A DNA stretch of 64,000 nucleotides, from the NCBI GenBank assembly GCA_902363835.1, contig CABJBM010000001.1, positions 310,001-374,000 on the forward strand, written 5' to 3'. This document shows, piece by piece, positions 53,395 through 61,599 of the stretch. Under the pieces are notes generated by a model. That model made no database searches, was not told where the DNA came from, and saw only the letters and a program-made list of their open reading frames with translations. This stretch comes from Lachnospiraceae bacterium (GTDB lineage: Bacteria > Bacillota > Clostridia > Lachnospirales > Lachnospiraceae). Positions within the stretch are counted from its first letter, which is position 1, and every line of letters begins with the position of its first letter. Made by a program: the position numbers and the translations under genes.

Positions 53395-54489
53395 TCAGAT
53401 TCTGGCTTTAAAATTATAACCCGCCAGTTTTTGAAACGTTACTTTTTTACCATCTCTGACATACAGGCAGGATAAACCGGCCCCCACACGGATTGCTTCT
53501 TCCATATCAAGCCCAAGCAGCAGCCCAAACAATAGTCCTGCGTTAAAATTATCTCCTCCTCCTGTTATAACCTTTGGATCTTTGATCACTTCTTTCTCAA
53601 CCGTATAAACCTTTCCCTCCTTTACATACTGTGAAAAATCCAAAAGATGTACCACAAAATTTTTGCAGATGAACTTCTTTGACAGTGCGATCATCTTATC
53701 CTCCAATGTATTTCCTGCTACATCCAGATCCAGTTTATCAAAAAACAATTCCAGTTCATTTTCATTTAAGCTCACTGTAATATCAAAATATTTAGAATAA
53801 TCTTCCATCAGTTGAAGCATCTTTGTTATTTCCCTGCTTTTACGTTTTGAAAAGTCAGAAAAATCAACTAACATGACCTTTTTCTTTTTAAAAGTACATT
53901 CCGGCAAAATGTCTTCCAGGATATTTCCCCAGATATCATTGCTATGTATCAGTTCACCCCAGTTTAAAAATGCCACCGCATCACAATGGTCGAAATACTT
54001 AATCATTGCTTCTTTGGTAACCCGGCCAATCAGCACGTCATAATCCAGCTGATCAATGTAGGTATTAGTTGCCAGCATGAGCTTACCGTCATCAAATTCC
54101 AGAGAACTGCAGTAACCGGGATTAGAAACTGAAACCAATGTGCAATTACTGCTCATATTCCGAAACATGGGTACAATTTCAGGAAATCCCATGGCTCCCA
54201 CACACACGGTTTTACAGCCCAGATTCCCCAGGGCATTTGCAGCAATAGGCATGTTTCCTCCAATCTTTTCCTGAAGCGTTTCCATATCGATGCTGCAGCT
54301 TTTCCCGCTCTTTTCTTTCAGATAACCAGAGAATTCTTCCATTGTCCGGAATGAGACTGTGGATTTTTCCGATTTTATTTTAATAGGTTTTAATATTTTA
54401 TCAATAAACCCGTCAAATCCCAGGAAAACGTTAAAATTAATGTCCTGTTCATTTACATTGCTAAGTATAAAAATCACCTCTTCCAGCAC
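53395..54489 (-). CDS. PfkB family carbohydrate kinase
   Basis: 364 aa. Ribokinase-like fold: N-terminal GFDGFIDKI, the PfkB glycine-rich signature near GGNMPIAANALGNLGC, and the C-terminal catalytic motif VITGGGDNFNAGLLFG with the Asp base. The substrate is unknown; a sugar or amino sugar released by the GH enzymes is likely. It lies between the ROK regulator (5-base spacer) and the GH4 gene. Confidence 0.85.
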   Translation of the reverse strand: MLEEVIFILSNVNEQDINFNVFLGFDGFIDKILKPIKIKSEKSTVSFRTMEEFSGYLKEKSGKSCSIDMETLQEKIGGNMPIAANALGNLGCKTVCVGAMGFPEIVPMFRNMSSNCTLVSVSNPGYCSSLEFDDGKLMLATNTYIDQLDYDVLIGRVTKEAMIKYFDHCDAVAFLNWGELIHSNDIWGNILEDILPECTFKKKKVMLVDFSDFSKRKSREITKMLQLMEDYSKYFDITVSLNENELELFFDKLDLDVAGNTLEDKMIALSKKFICKNFVVHLLDFSQYVKEGKVYTVEKEVIKDPKVITGGGDNFNAGLLFGLLLGLDMEEAIRVGAGLSCLYVRDGKKVTFQKLAGYNFKARI

Positions 54490-54494
54490 TCTTT

Positions 54495-55592
54495 TTATTT
54501 AAAAGTTTCTTCCAGCCATACATTCCCAGCAAGAAGGGCGCCTCCTGACACACCAGGAAAAACTACGTTTCTTTTTCTGATCTGAACTGATTTAAAGCAG
54601 ATTTTATCAAGCTTTCTCTGCGTTTCCTTTATAAGCCCCTCCCCCAGCAGATCAATCACATAACCATCCAGCACAATATTTGAAACATCGTAGCAACAGA
54701 TCATGTTGTTCACGATAAGCGCAAGATATCCTGATACATATGCAATCGCATCTGTTCTGTTCCCATCATCAGAAGCATCCACAATGCCAAATTTCTCTTT
54801 TATGGCACTCAGATTTATTTTTTCTTCCAGCCATCCGGAATTCGGCTTTTCCTCTGAATATTCAAACATCATATATCCAATTTCACCACAAACATTGTTA
54901 TTTCCTTTTCTTACCTTTCCGTCTATGATCACTCCTGCCCCCAAGCCGGTACCGAGAGAGATAAATATCAGATCATCCTTTATTGGCGGTTTAAAAGATA
55001 CATATTCTCCAAATGCCTGCATGTTCAGATCATTATCAACAATTACCTTTGCATTGTATTTTTCAGAAATCCGATCTATTGTATCTCCAAAATATATGGG
55101 GGTGTTAATTCCTATCAGAGGAGCCGTAATTTCTCTTGCTTTTGCATCAAAAATGCAGGGAATTCCAATTCCGATACCAATCAGATCATTGACGTCTTTT
55201 CCGCTCATTTCCAGCAATTTATCAATATTTAGGAATAAGGAGGATTCAAAATGGTGCCCGCACCTGACCTGGACATAATGAAGCACATTTCCTGCCAGAT
55301 CTACAATTCCCATAATCAGATAATCTCCTTCATATATAATCCCTACGGAATAATATTTATCACGATTTAATTTGAGCATGTTTGGTTTTCTGCCAACTTT
55401 AGTTGTCGTATATTCCTGCTCTACAATCAACTGCTTTTCTATCAGGAATTCCACAATTTTCATGACTGTCGGAACACTGATCCTGGTAGTTTGGGCAATT
55501 TTATTCACAAACAGGCTTTCATTGCTCCTGAATTCTTGAAAAACAATCTTTGTATTCATATTTTTCAAATGGGATGGTTCGTACTTTGCCAT
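54495..55592 (-). CDS. ROK family transcriptional regulator (NagC/XylR type)
   Basis: 365 aa. N-terminal winged helix (MNTKIVFQEFRSNESLFVNK, ISVPTVMKIVEFLIEK) and a C-terminal ROK sugar-binding domain (LIGIGIGIPCIFDAKAREI, VIVDNDLNMQAFGEY, DLIFISLGTGLGAGVI). The usual ROK zinc motif is not obvious. First gene of the operon; it probably represses itself and the divergent nagB-like gene through the 12-bp sites described separately. Confidence 0.92.
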   Translation of the reverse strand: MAKYEPSHLKNMNTKIVFQEFRSNESLFVNKIAQTTRISVPTVMKIVEFLIEKQLIVEQEYTTTKVGRKPNMLKLNRDKYYSVGIIYEGDYLIMGIVDLAGNVLHYVQVRCGHHFESSLFLNIDKLLEMSGKDVNDLIGIGIGIPCIFDAKAREITAPLIGINTPIYFGDTIDRISEKYNAKVIVDNDLNMQAFGEYVSFKPPIKDDLIFISLGTGLGAGVIIDGKVRKGNNNVCGEIGYMMFEYSEEKPNSGWLEEKINLSAIKEKFGIVDASDDGNRTDAIAYVSGYLALIVNNMICCYDVSNIVLDGYVIDLLGEGLIKETQRKLDKICFKSVQIRKRNVVFPGVSGGALLAGNVWLEETFK

Positions 55593-55629
55593 ATGCTCTG
55601 CCTCTTTCTGTTCTCATTAATATATTTAA

Positions 55630-55641
55630 TTAATAAAGTTA
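55630..55641 (-). promoter_or_regulatory. Candidate ROK operator, operon side
   Basis: Minus strand TAACTTTATTAA, a few bases after the -10 box. The same 12 bases occur at the divergent promoter (55815). Confidence 0.55.
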
Positions 55642-55645
55642 GTTT

Positions 55646-55674
55646 ATTATATATTGTTTTTCTTTATATGTCAA
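55646..55674 (-). promoter_or_regulatory. Consensus sigma-A promoter of the ROK-GH3 operon
   Basis: Minus strand TTGACA, 17 bases, TATAAT; a perfect match. It would drive all seven genes down to GH3. Confidence 0.85.
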
Positions 55675-55785
55675 TAAAATCCATCCATCTTCCTTTTAAT
55701 ACAATAATTTTTAGTTAAAATAAACACTTTATCTTTATTTTTTTATGCATATTTACTATTTTTTTATCTTTTTCAAATATATGAA

Positions 55786-55814
55786 TTGTATTTTTTAGCT
55801 TAATTATATATAAT
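55786..55814 (+). promoter_or_regulatory. Sigma-A promoter of the nagB-like gene
   Basis: TTGTAT, 17 bases, TATAAT. The operator candidate follows directly, as at the divergent promoter. Confidence 0.7.
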
Positions 55815-55826
55815 TAACTTTATTAA
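55815..55826 (+). promoter_or_regulatory. Candidate ROK operator, nagB side
   Basis: TAACTTTATTAA directly abutting the -10 box and covering the expected transcription start. Confidence 0.55.
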
Positions 55827-55854
55827 ATTATTATTTTATTAAAGGAGGATTAAA

Positions 55855-56568
55855 ATGAATATTTTAGAAACCAGAAATTATAAAGAAATGAGCGAAAGGG
55901 CCTGCGAACTTCTCATCCACTGCCTGAGGGAGAAGCCTGATGCTTTATTTTGCATTGCAACTGGTGCTTCACCCACAGAAACGTATGGACTTTTTGTTCA
56001 GGCAATAAAAAGAGAGCAGATAGATACCGGAAAGATGCGTATCATAAAACTGGATGAATGGTGCGGACTTAAAAAGGAAAACCCAGCAACCTGCGAATAC
56101 TACATTCGCAAGCATATCCTGATACCACTCAACATTCCGGATGAGCGTTATCTATCATTTAATCCGGCTGAAGAAAATGAAGAATATGAATGTAAGCGAA
56201 TTTCTTCACTCATTACCGAAAATGGAGGAATCGACTTCTGTATTCTGGGAATTGGAAAAAACGGCCATCTGGGGTTGAATGAACCCAGGGAGGAAATAAA
56301 TCCATTTACCCATAAAACAGAACTGGATTCCAAAACAAAGACTCATTCCATGCTTGTATCAAGCAATCAAACTGTTTCTCAGGGGTATACCCTTGGAATC
56401 AAGGATATTTTGGATTCCAAAAAGGTAATGCTGCTAATTACCGGAAATGACAAGCAGGAGGCCTATCAGAATCTGAAGAAAAAAATGATAAGTACAAAAT
56501 ACCCTGCCAATTATCTATGGCTTCATGACCAGGCAGTATGTATTGTTGACAGTGCTTCCATGAAGTAA
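55855..56568 (+). CDS. NagB-like sugar-6-phosphate deaminase/isomerase
   Basis: 237 aa of the NagB/GalI family. Substrate loop ATGASPTETYGLF, the base Asp in KLDEWCGL, and GIGKNGHLGLNEP. It would convert glucosamine- or galactosamine-6-phosphate to the ketose phosphate and ammonia. WCGL instead of the usual YVGL or WVGL leaves the exact substrate open. It is divergent from the ROK operon and carries the same operator, suggesting that the glycoside contains an amino sugar. Confidence 0.88.
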   Translation: MNILETRNYKEMSERACELLIHCLREKPDALFCIATGASPTETYGLFVQAIKREQIDTGKMRIIKLDEWCGLKKENPATCEYYIRKHILIPLNIPDERYLSFNPAEENEEYECKRISSLITENGGIDFCILGIGKNGHLGLNEPREEINPFTHKTELDSKTKTHSMLVSSNQTVSQGYTLGIKDILDSKKVMLLITGNDKQEAYQNLKKKMISTKYPANYLWLHDQAVCIVDSASMK

Positions 56569-56616
56569 GCAGAAAAGTAATTTGTTTCTATTATATATTT
56601 ATAGTATATATAACTG

Positions 56617-56653
56617 AAAAAAAATGTCCTGTGGAGTTTTCCACAGGACATTT
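56617..56653. terminator. Bidirectional terminator between the nagB-like gene and tRNA-Leu
   Basis: AAATGTCCTGTGGA pairs with TCCACAGGACATTT, a 14-bp stem. On the minus strand TTTTTTTT follows, so it is the tRNA terminator. Confidence 0.85.
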
Positions 56654-56664
56654 CAGCATCACGA

Positions 56665-56748
56665 TGCAGAAGAAGGGACTTGAACCCTCAAGGTATTGCT
56701 ACCACACGGACCTGAACCGTGCGCGTCTGCCAATTCCGCCACTTCTGC
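56665..56748 (-). tRNA. tRNA-Leu(CAG)
   Basis: 84 bases. Acceptor stem GCAGAAG/CTTCTGC with discriminator A; D-arm region GGCGGAATTGGCAGACGC; anticodon stem CACGG/CCGTG around loop TTCAGGT, giving anticodon CAG. A long variable arm (TGGTAGCAATACC) as in class II tRNAs, and the T-arm GAGGGTTCAAGTCCCTT. CCA is not encoded. It reads CUG codons. Confidence 0.95.
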
Positions 56749-56754
56749 TTCCTA

Positions 56755-56786
56755 ATTGTACAAATTGGCGAATCAATTCGTACAAT
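56755..56786. promoter_or_regulatory. Inverted repeat in the tRNA-Leu leader
   Basis: ATTGTACAAATTG and CAATTCGTACAAT are inverted copies with one mismatch, six bases apart, between the promoter and the 5' end of the tRNA. This could be a processing stem or an operator. Confidence 0.4.
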
Positions 56787-56787
56787 T

Positions 56788-56816
56788 ATAATACTATACT
56801 TTTTGCAAATAATCAA
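56788..56816 (-). promoter_or_regulatory. Promoter of tRNA-Leu
   Basis: Minus strand TTGATT, 17 bases, TATTAT (TATAAT a few bases on is an alternative). Confidence 0.55.
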
Positions 56817-56837
56817 GTACTTTTTATAAAAATACAC

Positions 56838-58709
56838 TTAATATTCCCTGGTTTTTATCACTTCTTCTGCATCAGATTGATCATACACCTTTTCTTCTGT
56901 TATAATCCGAAGGGGCATTTCCTTTCCTGCAATCATATCCCGGATTGCCTTCATAAGGGGCGGACCTAAAAGCGGACTGCATTCCACCGCACAGTTGAGT
57001 TTGCCGTCAATCATCGCCTGAAACGCTTCTTTCGTCGCATCCACGGAAACAATCGTTATATCTTTCCCCGGATTTAATCCATGGGATTCCAAGGCTTCAA
57101 TGGCTCCAAGGGCCATATCGTCGTTGTGGGAATAGATGATATCCACATCCCAGTTATGGCTGTTTATGTATTCCTCAACAACCCGTTTTCCTCCCTCATA
57201 AGTAAAATCACCGTAATCCGTATATACAATCTGGTACTGGGGATTTTCCTCCAATATTTCAAAAAAACCTTTCTTTCTCTCTTCCGTAGGGGTGGCGCCT
57301 TCACTACCCTGAAGCTCTAAAATACGAACAATCCCCTGGTGTGGTTTTACATGTTCTTTCAGCCAGCGCATGGCTCTTCGCCCTTCCTCTAAAAAATCAG
57401 CACCAATATAAGTGGTTGTCAAATCATCCCCTGCTTCTATTCTCCGGTCAGACATCACTACAGGGATATTTGCTTTCTTTGCCTCTTTTAAGACCGCATC
57501 CCATCCGGTCTCAACTACCGGAGAAACTACAATTACATCCACCTTCTCCTTAATAAACCTGCGGATGGCCTGGATTTGCTTTTCCTGGGACTGGTCTGCA
57601 CTGTCAAAGAGAAGCTCCATGTTAAATTCCCTGGCTGCCTCCTGAATGGAACGGGTATTTGCAAGCCTCCACTGGCTCTCCTGTCCTACCTGGGAATATC
57701 CTACTGTAATTCTCCTGCCGTCGTCAATGCTTTCTCTGTCAAGTGCCGCCAGATACTCCCCGGCATTTTGGGGATAGATCGTATGGCTTCTTAAAATCAC
57801 CTGCTTGGGAACGCCGCTTTCCTTCCGCAGAATATTGATGGCATATTGTACCGCTTCTTTTCCTCCTGTGGGGCAGGAAATCGTTGCCGCAAGCTTTCCC
57901 TTCCGCACCAAATCCACCCCTTCGTTTTCTCCGGTAAAGCCGTCACACCCAATGACCTTTATCTTCTCAGCCAGATTCCTGTCCTTTAAGGCCTCATATG
58001 CCCCAAAAGCCACGGAATCATTGTTGGCAAATATAAGAGAAACTCCTTTCAGTTCCTCCTTCATGGAAAAAACTGCATCATAGGCTGGATCCTTCATGTC
58101 GTTTTTCAAATCACAGGCAGTCTTTTCTATATCAGGATAATCCCTGATCACAGAGTCAAAGCCCTGGCTTCTCTCCTCGCTTTGAAGGGAACCTGCAGTT
58201 GCACGAAGCTCCAGAATCTTCCCTTTTCCGTTTTCCAGCAACCGGACCGCACATTCTCCTCCCTGCTTCCCGATCAGATTATTATCAGGGCCGATAAACA
58301 GGTTATAATCAAAGCCTTCCACGCTTCGGTCCATGACAATCACAGGAACTCCTTCCTGATATACATCTCCCACCTTCTTTGTCAGACGGCTGGAATCACA
58401 GGGAGATATGATCAAAAGATCTATGCCGAAATCCAGAAGCCTGTCAACATCCTTTTCCTGCTTCTCAACGCTGGAGGTGGCATCTGCCGTAACGATCCTG
58501 ATATTCGGATACTTTCCCGCTTCCTCCTGGATCTCATGAATCAATGCAATCCTCCATGCCTCACGCATATTTGCCTGGGAAACACCGATCACATACTCCA
58601 CATCGCTTTTATAAACCGTTTGGGTAATTGCCCCGTTATAAATACGGCATCCTAAAAACCCAAATACCGTTATCAGCAATATCATAAGTAATTTCGTTCT
58701 TTTTTCCAT
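56838..58709 (-). CDS. Lipoprotein with two tandem sugar-binding domains (ribose-binding + YtfQ-like)
   Basis: About 623 aa. The ATG at 58709, one base before the stop end of the kinase gene, follows AAAAAGGG and gives a short signal peptide with lipobox (GFLGC). Domain 1 (~residues 40-320) is a periplasmic-binding protein type 1 (YVIGVSQANMREAW, LIISPCDSSRL, FANNDSVAFGAYEAL). Domain 2 (~residues 330-600) is close to the galactofuranose-binding protein YtfQ (VGYSQVGQESQWRLANT, VVSPVVETGWDAVLKEAKKA, YSHNDDMALGAIEA). Two fused binding domains on one anchor are unusual. Adjacent to a kinase and a YtfRT/YjfF-like transporter, it may feed both. Confidence 0.88.
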   Translation of the reverse strand: MEKRTKLLMILLITVFGFLGCRIYNGAITQTVYKSDVEYVIGVSQANMREAWRIALIHEIQEEAGKYPNIRIVTADATSSVEKQEKDVDRLLDFGIDLLIISPCDSSRLTKKVGDVYQEGVPVIVMDRSVEGFDYNLFIGPDNNLIGKQGGECAVRLLENGKGKILELRATAGSLQSEERSQGFDSVIRDYPDIEKTACDLKNDMKDPAYDAVFSMKEELKGVSLIFANNDSVAFGAYEALKDRNLAEKIKVIGCDGFTGENEGVDLVRKGKLAATISCPTGGKEAVQYAINILRKESGVPKQVILRSHTIYPQNAGEYLAALDRESIDDGRRITVGYSQVGQESQWRLANTRSIQEAAREFNMELLFDSADQSQEKQIQAIRRFIKEKVDVIVVSPVVETGWDAVLKEAKKANIPVVMSDRRIEAGDDLTTTYIGADFLEEGRRAMRWLKEHVKPHQGIVRILELQGSEGATPTEERKKGFFEILEENPQYQIVYTDYGDFTYEGGKRVVEEYINSHNWDVDIIYSHNDDMALGAIEALESHGLNPGKDITIVSVDATKEAFQAMIDGKLNCAVECSPLLGPPLMKAIRDMIAGKEMPLRIITEEKVYDQSDAEEVIKTREY

Positions 58710-58710
58710 T

Positions 58711-60501
58711 TTACCCTTTTTCAAGATCACTTTGAATTTCTTTCGGAATTCGTATAACAATACGCGTCCCCTGCCCCTCTTTGCTTTCCACCAATACCTG
58801 GAACTGTTCTCCATACCGGATTCGCAGCCGCTCCTTAATATAAAACAACCCAAAACTTCTGTTTCTGCCGGCTTCTCCCGGCTCATTTAGCAACCTGGAT
58901 AATTCCCCGACCTTTTCTTCTTCCATGCCCTTCCCGTCATCCCAGACTTCCAGGCTCACCCAATCATCTTCCACCCTTCCGGTGACCTTTAAATGCCCGT
59001 CTCCGTTTTTCATTTTCACCCCATGGTAAATGGAGTTTTCCACCAGAGGCTGCAGGATCATTTTCGGCAGAATCACCTTCATGCAGTCTTCCTCCGCCTG
59101 AATTTCATACTGCACCTTTGGCCCGTAACGGATTTTCTGTATGTAGAGATAATTGGAAATGTAACGGATTTCTTCCTCAATGGTAATGTAGTCTTTTCCC
59201 TTGCTTAAGCTGATGCGGAAAACATTGGTAAGGGCATCCACAAGATGGACAATGTCATAAGCGGAATGTTCTCTTGCCATCCAGCCTATGGTGTCAAGGG
59301 TATTGTATAAAAAATGCGGTTTAAACTGCTCCTGAACTGCCTTAAGCTGTGCTTTCCTCTTGTTTTCCTGTTCCTTATAAACCTCCTCCATTAATTCCTG
59401 TATCCGCTCCAGCATCTGGTTGAACCGGCGGCCAAGCTCGCTGACCTCATCTAAATAATTGCCTTCAAACCGGACGGACAGATTACCTTTTTCCGTCTCC
59501 TTCATCAGGTTTCGTAGCCTGACAATGGGTTTTGTCACCGTCTCTGAAATCTTCACCGCTACAATAAATACCGTGAGAATGGTTAAAACCAGAACCCAGC
59601 CAAACATGAACAGCATGGTATTTATTCCGCCCATGATTTCCCGGTAAGATGAAACGCTGACCGTTTTCCAGCCGGTATAGGCGGATTTTTGATAGCTGAT
59701 CTGATATTTTTCCCCATTAATAACCGCGGTCACAGGCTCTTCTTCATTCCACAGCCATTCCGGGCGGATGCGGTAGACGATTTTATTGGTTGGCGCATAT
59801 ACCAGATGATTCTGCTCATCCAGAACAAATACGAATCCATTTTCACCGATGTTCGCATCCTGGATGGCGGAGGAAATGATTTCATGCTTAACATCAAACA
59901 GCAATACGCCCACTCTTTCCCCTGTTTCCGGGTCAATGACTGCTTTCATCACTGAAAATACATCGTCAATGCTGTAAGCGGCCTCCGTAACAATATTCCT
60001 TCCGGTAACATCGCTGATGATCTGCATCTCTCCTGGAGATGACGCTGCTTTTTCATACCAGACCTCATTGACAAAAGGGTCCCGGGAGATTCTGGACATC
60101 CCTGTTCCCACATACATATCGTGCTCAGTAGCAAAGAAAATACCCGCAATCTCATCGTGAGTATCCGCCACCACTTCAAAGCTGTTTTTCAGGGCTGTTT
60201 CATACTCTTTCCAGCGGCTGTCCCCGGCAGACGGTATCTTTCCAAGATGCATGGGCTCAATAATCCGGATCAGCATATTTGCAGTCTTTTCAATACTGCT
60301 TATATAAATATCCGTTGTATGCTGCACCTGCCCCACCAGCAGGGACGTATGCTGGGTCACATTTCGCTCCGCCTCTCTGGTTGAGCTGATAATCCCCAAA
60401 ATTCCCACAAAGCAGAAAGGAATGAGGGCAATAAAAATATGAGAATTAATCATTTTATCACGAATTTTCATATCCATGAATTTTTTCTTCCAATATTTCA
60501 T
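58711..60501 (-). CDS. Sensor histidine kinase, YesM/LytS type
   Basis: About 597 aa. TM1 near residue 25 (IFIALIPFCFVGILGII), an extracellular dCache-like sensor domain of ~240 residues (GIFFATEHDMYVGTGMS, AVIDPETGERVGVLLFDV), TM2 (MLFMFGWVLVLTILTVFIVA), HAMP (VTKPIVRLRNLMKETEKGNL), coiled coil, His_kinase with the phosphate-accepting His in FKPHFLYNTLD (about residue 400) and HATPase (LVENSIYHG, DDGKGM). The start is the ATG at 60501 behind GGGGTG; 60522 is also possible. No response regulator is in the window; it may be encoded beyond 64000. Confidence 0.92.
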   Translation of the reverse strand: MKYWKKKFMDMKIRDKMINSHIFIALIPFCFVGILGIISSTREAERNVTQHTSLLVGQVQHTTDIYISSIEKTANMLIRIIEPMHLGKIPSAGDSRWKEYETALKNSFEVVADTHDEIAGIFFATEHDMYVGTGMSRISRDPFVNEVWYEKAASSPGEMQIISDVTGRNIVTEAAYSIDDVFSVMKAVIDPETGERVGVLLFDVKHEIISSAIQDANIGENGFVFVLDEQNHLVYAPTNKIVYRIRPEWLWNEEEPVTAVINGEKYQISYQKSAYTGWKTVSVSSYREIMGGINTMLFMFGWVLVLTILTVFIVAVKISETVTKPIVRLRNLMKETEKGNLSVRFEGNYLDEVSELGRRFNQMLERIQELMEEVYKEQENKRKAQLKAVQEQFKPHFLYNTLDTIGWMAREHSAYDIVHLVDALTNVFRISLSKGKDYITIEEEIRYISNYLYIQKIRYGPKVQYEIQAEEDCMKVILPKMILQPLVENSIYHGVKMKNGDGHLKVTGRVEDDWVSLEVWDDGKGMEEEKVGELSRLLNEPGEAGRNRSFGLFYIKERLRIRYGEQFQVLVESKEGQGTRIVIRIPKEIQSDLEKG

Positions 60502-60585
60502 TACACTCACCCCTATTTTCATAAATACATCCTGTCCTGTCCAGTATACCGAAGTTAACAGACTCTTACAACTCCATTATTTGCT

Positions 60586-61599
60586 TTATTGCCCGTCCTT
60601 TCCCTTTGATTTCTCTGTGCGGATTGCGATGATTCTCTGAATTACAATAAAGAAACAAAGAAGGGCTGCAATGGTAACTTTTGTCCACCAGGTATTTAAA
60701 TTCTGGTAGGTAACGATTGTCTGGATAATTCCTTCTATCATAACGCCGATAACCGTACCTGCCACAGTTCCTACACCTCCGGTAAGAAGGGTGCCGCCGA
60801 TCACAGCGGAAGAAAGGGCATCCAGTTCCAGGCCTAAATTTTGAAGGCCAAATCCTGCCAGAGTATAAAAACTGAACACGATTCCTCCGAGAGCTGCACA
60901 AAAGCTGCTGATCCCGTATGCCGCAATCTTTGTTCCCGCAACGTTTAATCCCATAAGACTTGCGGACGTTTCACCGCCTCCCAGGGCATATAAACACCTT
61001 CCAAACTTTGTATATCTCAGGGTATAAACCGCAGCCGCAAAGACAATCACAAGGATGAATACATAATAATAAATTTTCCCGTTCCAGGCTTTTGCTTCTC
61101 CCAGACGGACCGCTACCTTTCCAAGAGCCATTGTCTTGAAAAACGGATTACTGATGGGAATGGAACGTTCACTGATCACAACGCAAAGCCCCCGCATCAA
61201 AAACTGGCCGGCCAAAGTCACAATAAACGGCTGAAGCTTAAAGTAATGAATCAAAGCCCCCTGGGTGCAGCCTACGAGGATTCCTGCACCAAGCATCAGA
61301 ATAATCACCAGAAATGCCGGAACTCCCCGTTCCAGTAAGTAAGCGGAACCAACACCGGTAAATGCTATGGTAGACGCAATGGAAATATCGATTCCTCCGG
61401 TTATGAGCACAAAAGTGGCTCCGATTGCCGCTATCATCAGGTAGGCATTGTCATTAAAGAGGTTTAAAAAGGTTGATAAGGATAAAAAGTTATTGTACTT
61501 TACAGAACCGAACAAAAACATCAGGACAAACAGTACAACAGTGATAACCAGGGAAATGTTATTGATCTGAAACTTTTTTCTTTTACCCGTCCGATCCAT
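60586..61599 (-). CDS. Sugar ABC transporter permease (YjfF/RbsC family)
   Basis: 337 aa with about nine or ten helices of the BPD_transp_2 family: ITGGIDISIASTIAFTGVGSA, the LGGGETSASLMGLNV loop and SSAVIGGTLLTGGVGTVAGT. It overlaps the upstream permease by one base. With YtfT- and YtfR-like partners it forms a heterodimeric permease resembling the galactofuranose system. Confidence 0.93.
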   Translation of the reverse strand: MDRTGKRKKFQINNISLVITVVLFVLMFLFGSVKYNNFLSLSTFLNLFNDNAYLMIAAIGATFVLITGGIDISIASTIAFTGVGSAYLLERGVPAFLVIILMLGAGILVGCTQGALIHYFKLQPFIVTLAGQFLMRGLCVVISERSIPISNPFFKTMALGKVAVRLGEAKAWNGKIYYYVFILVIVFAAAVYTLRYTKFGRCLYALGGGETSASLMGLNVAGTKIAAYGISSFCAALGGIVFSFYTLAGFGLQNLGLELDALSSAVIGGTLLTGGVGTVAGTVIGVMIEGIIQTIVTYQNLNTWWTKVTIAALLCFFIVIQRIIAIRTEKSKGKDGQ

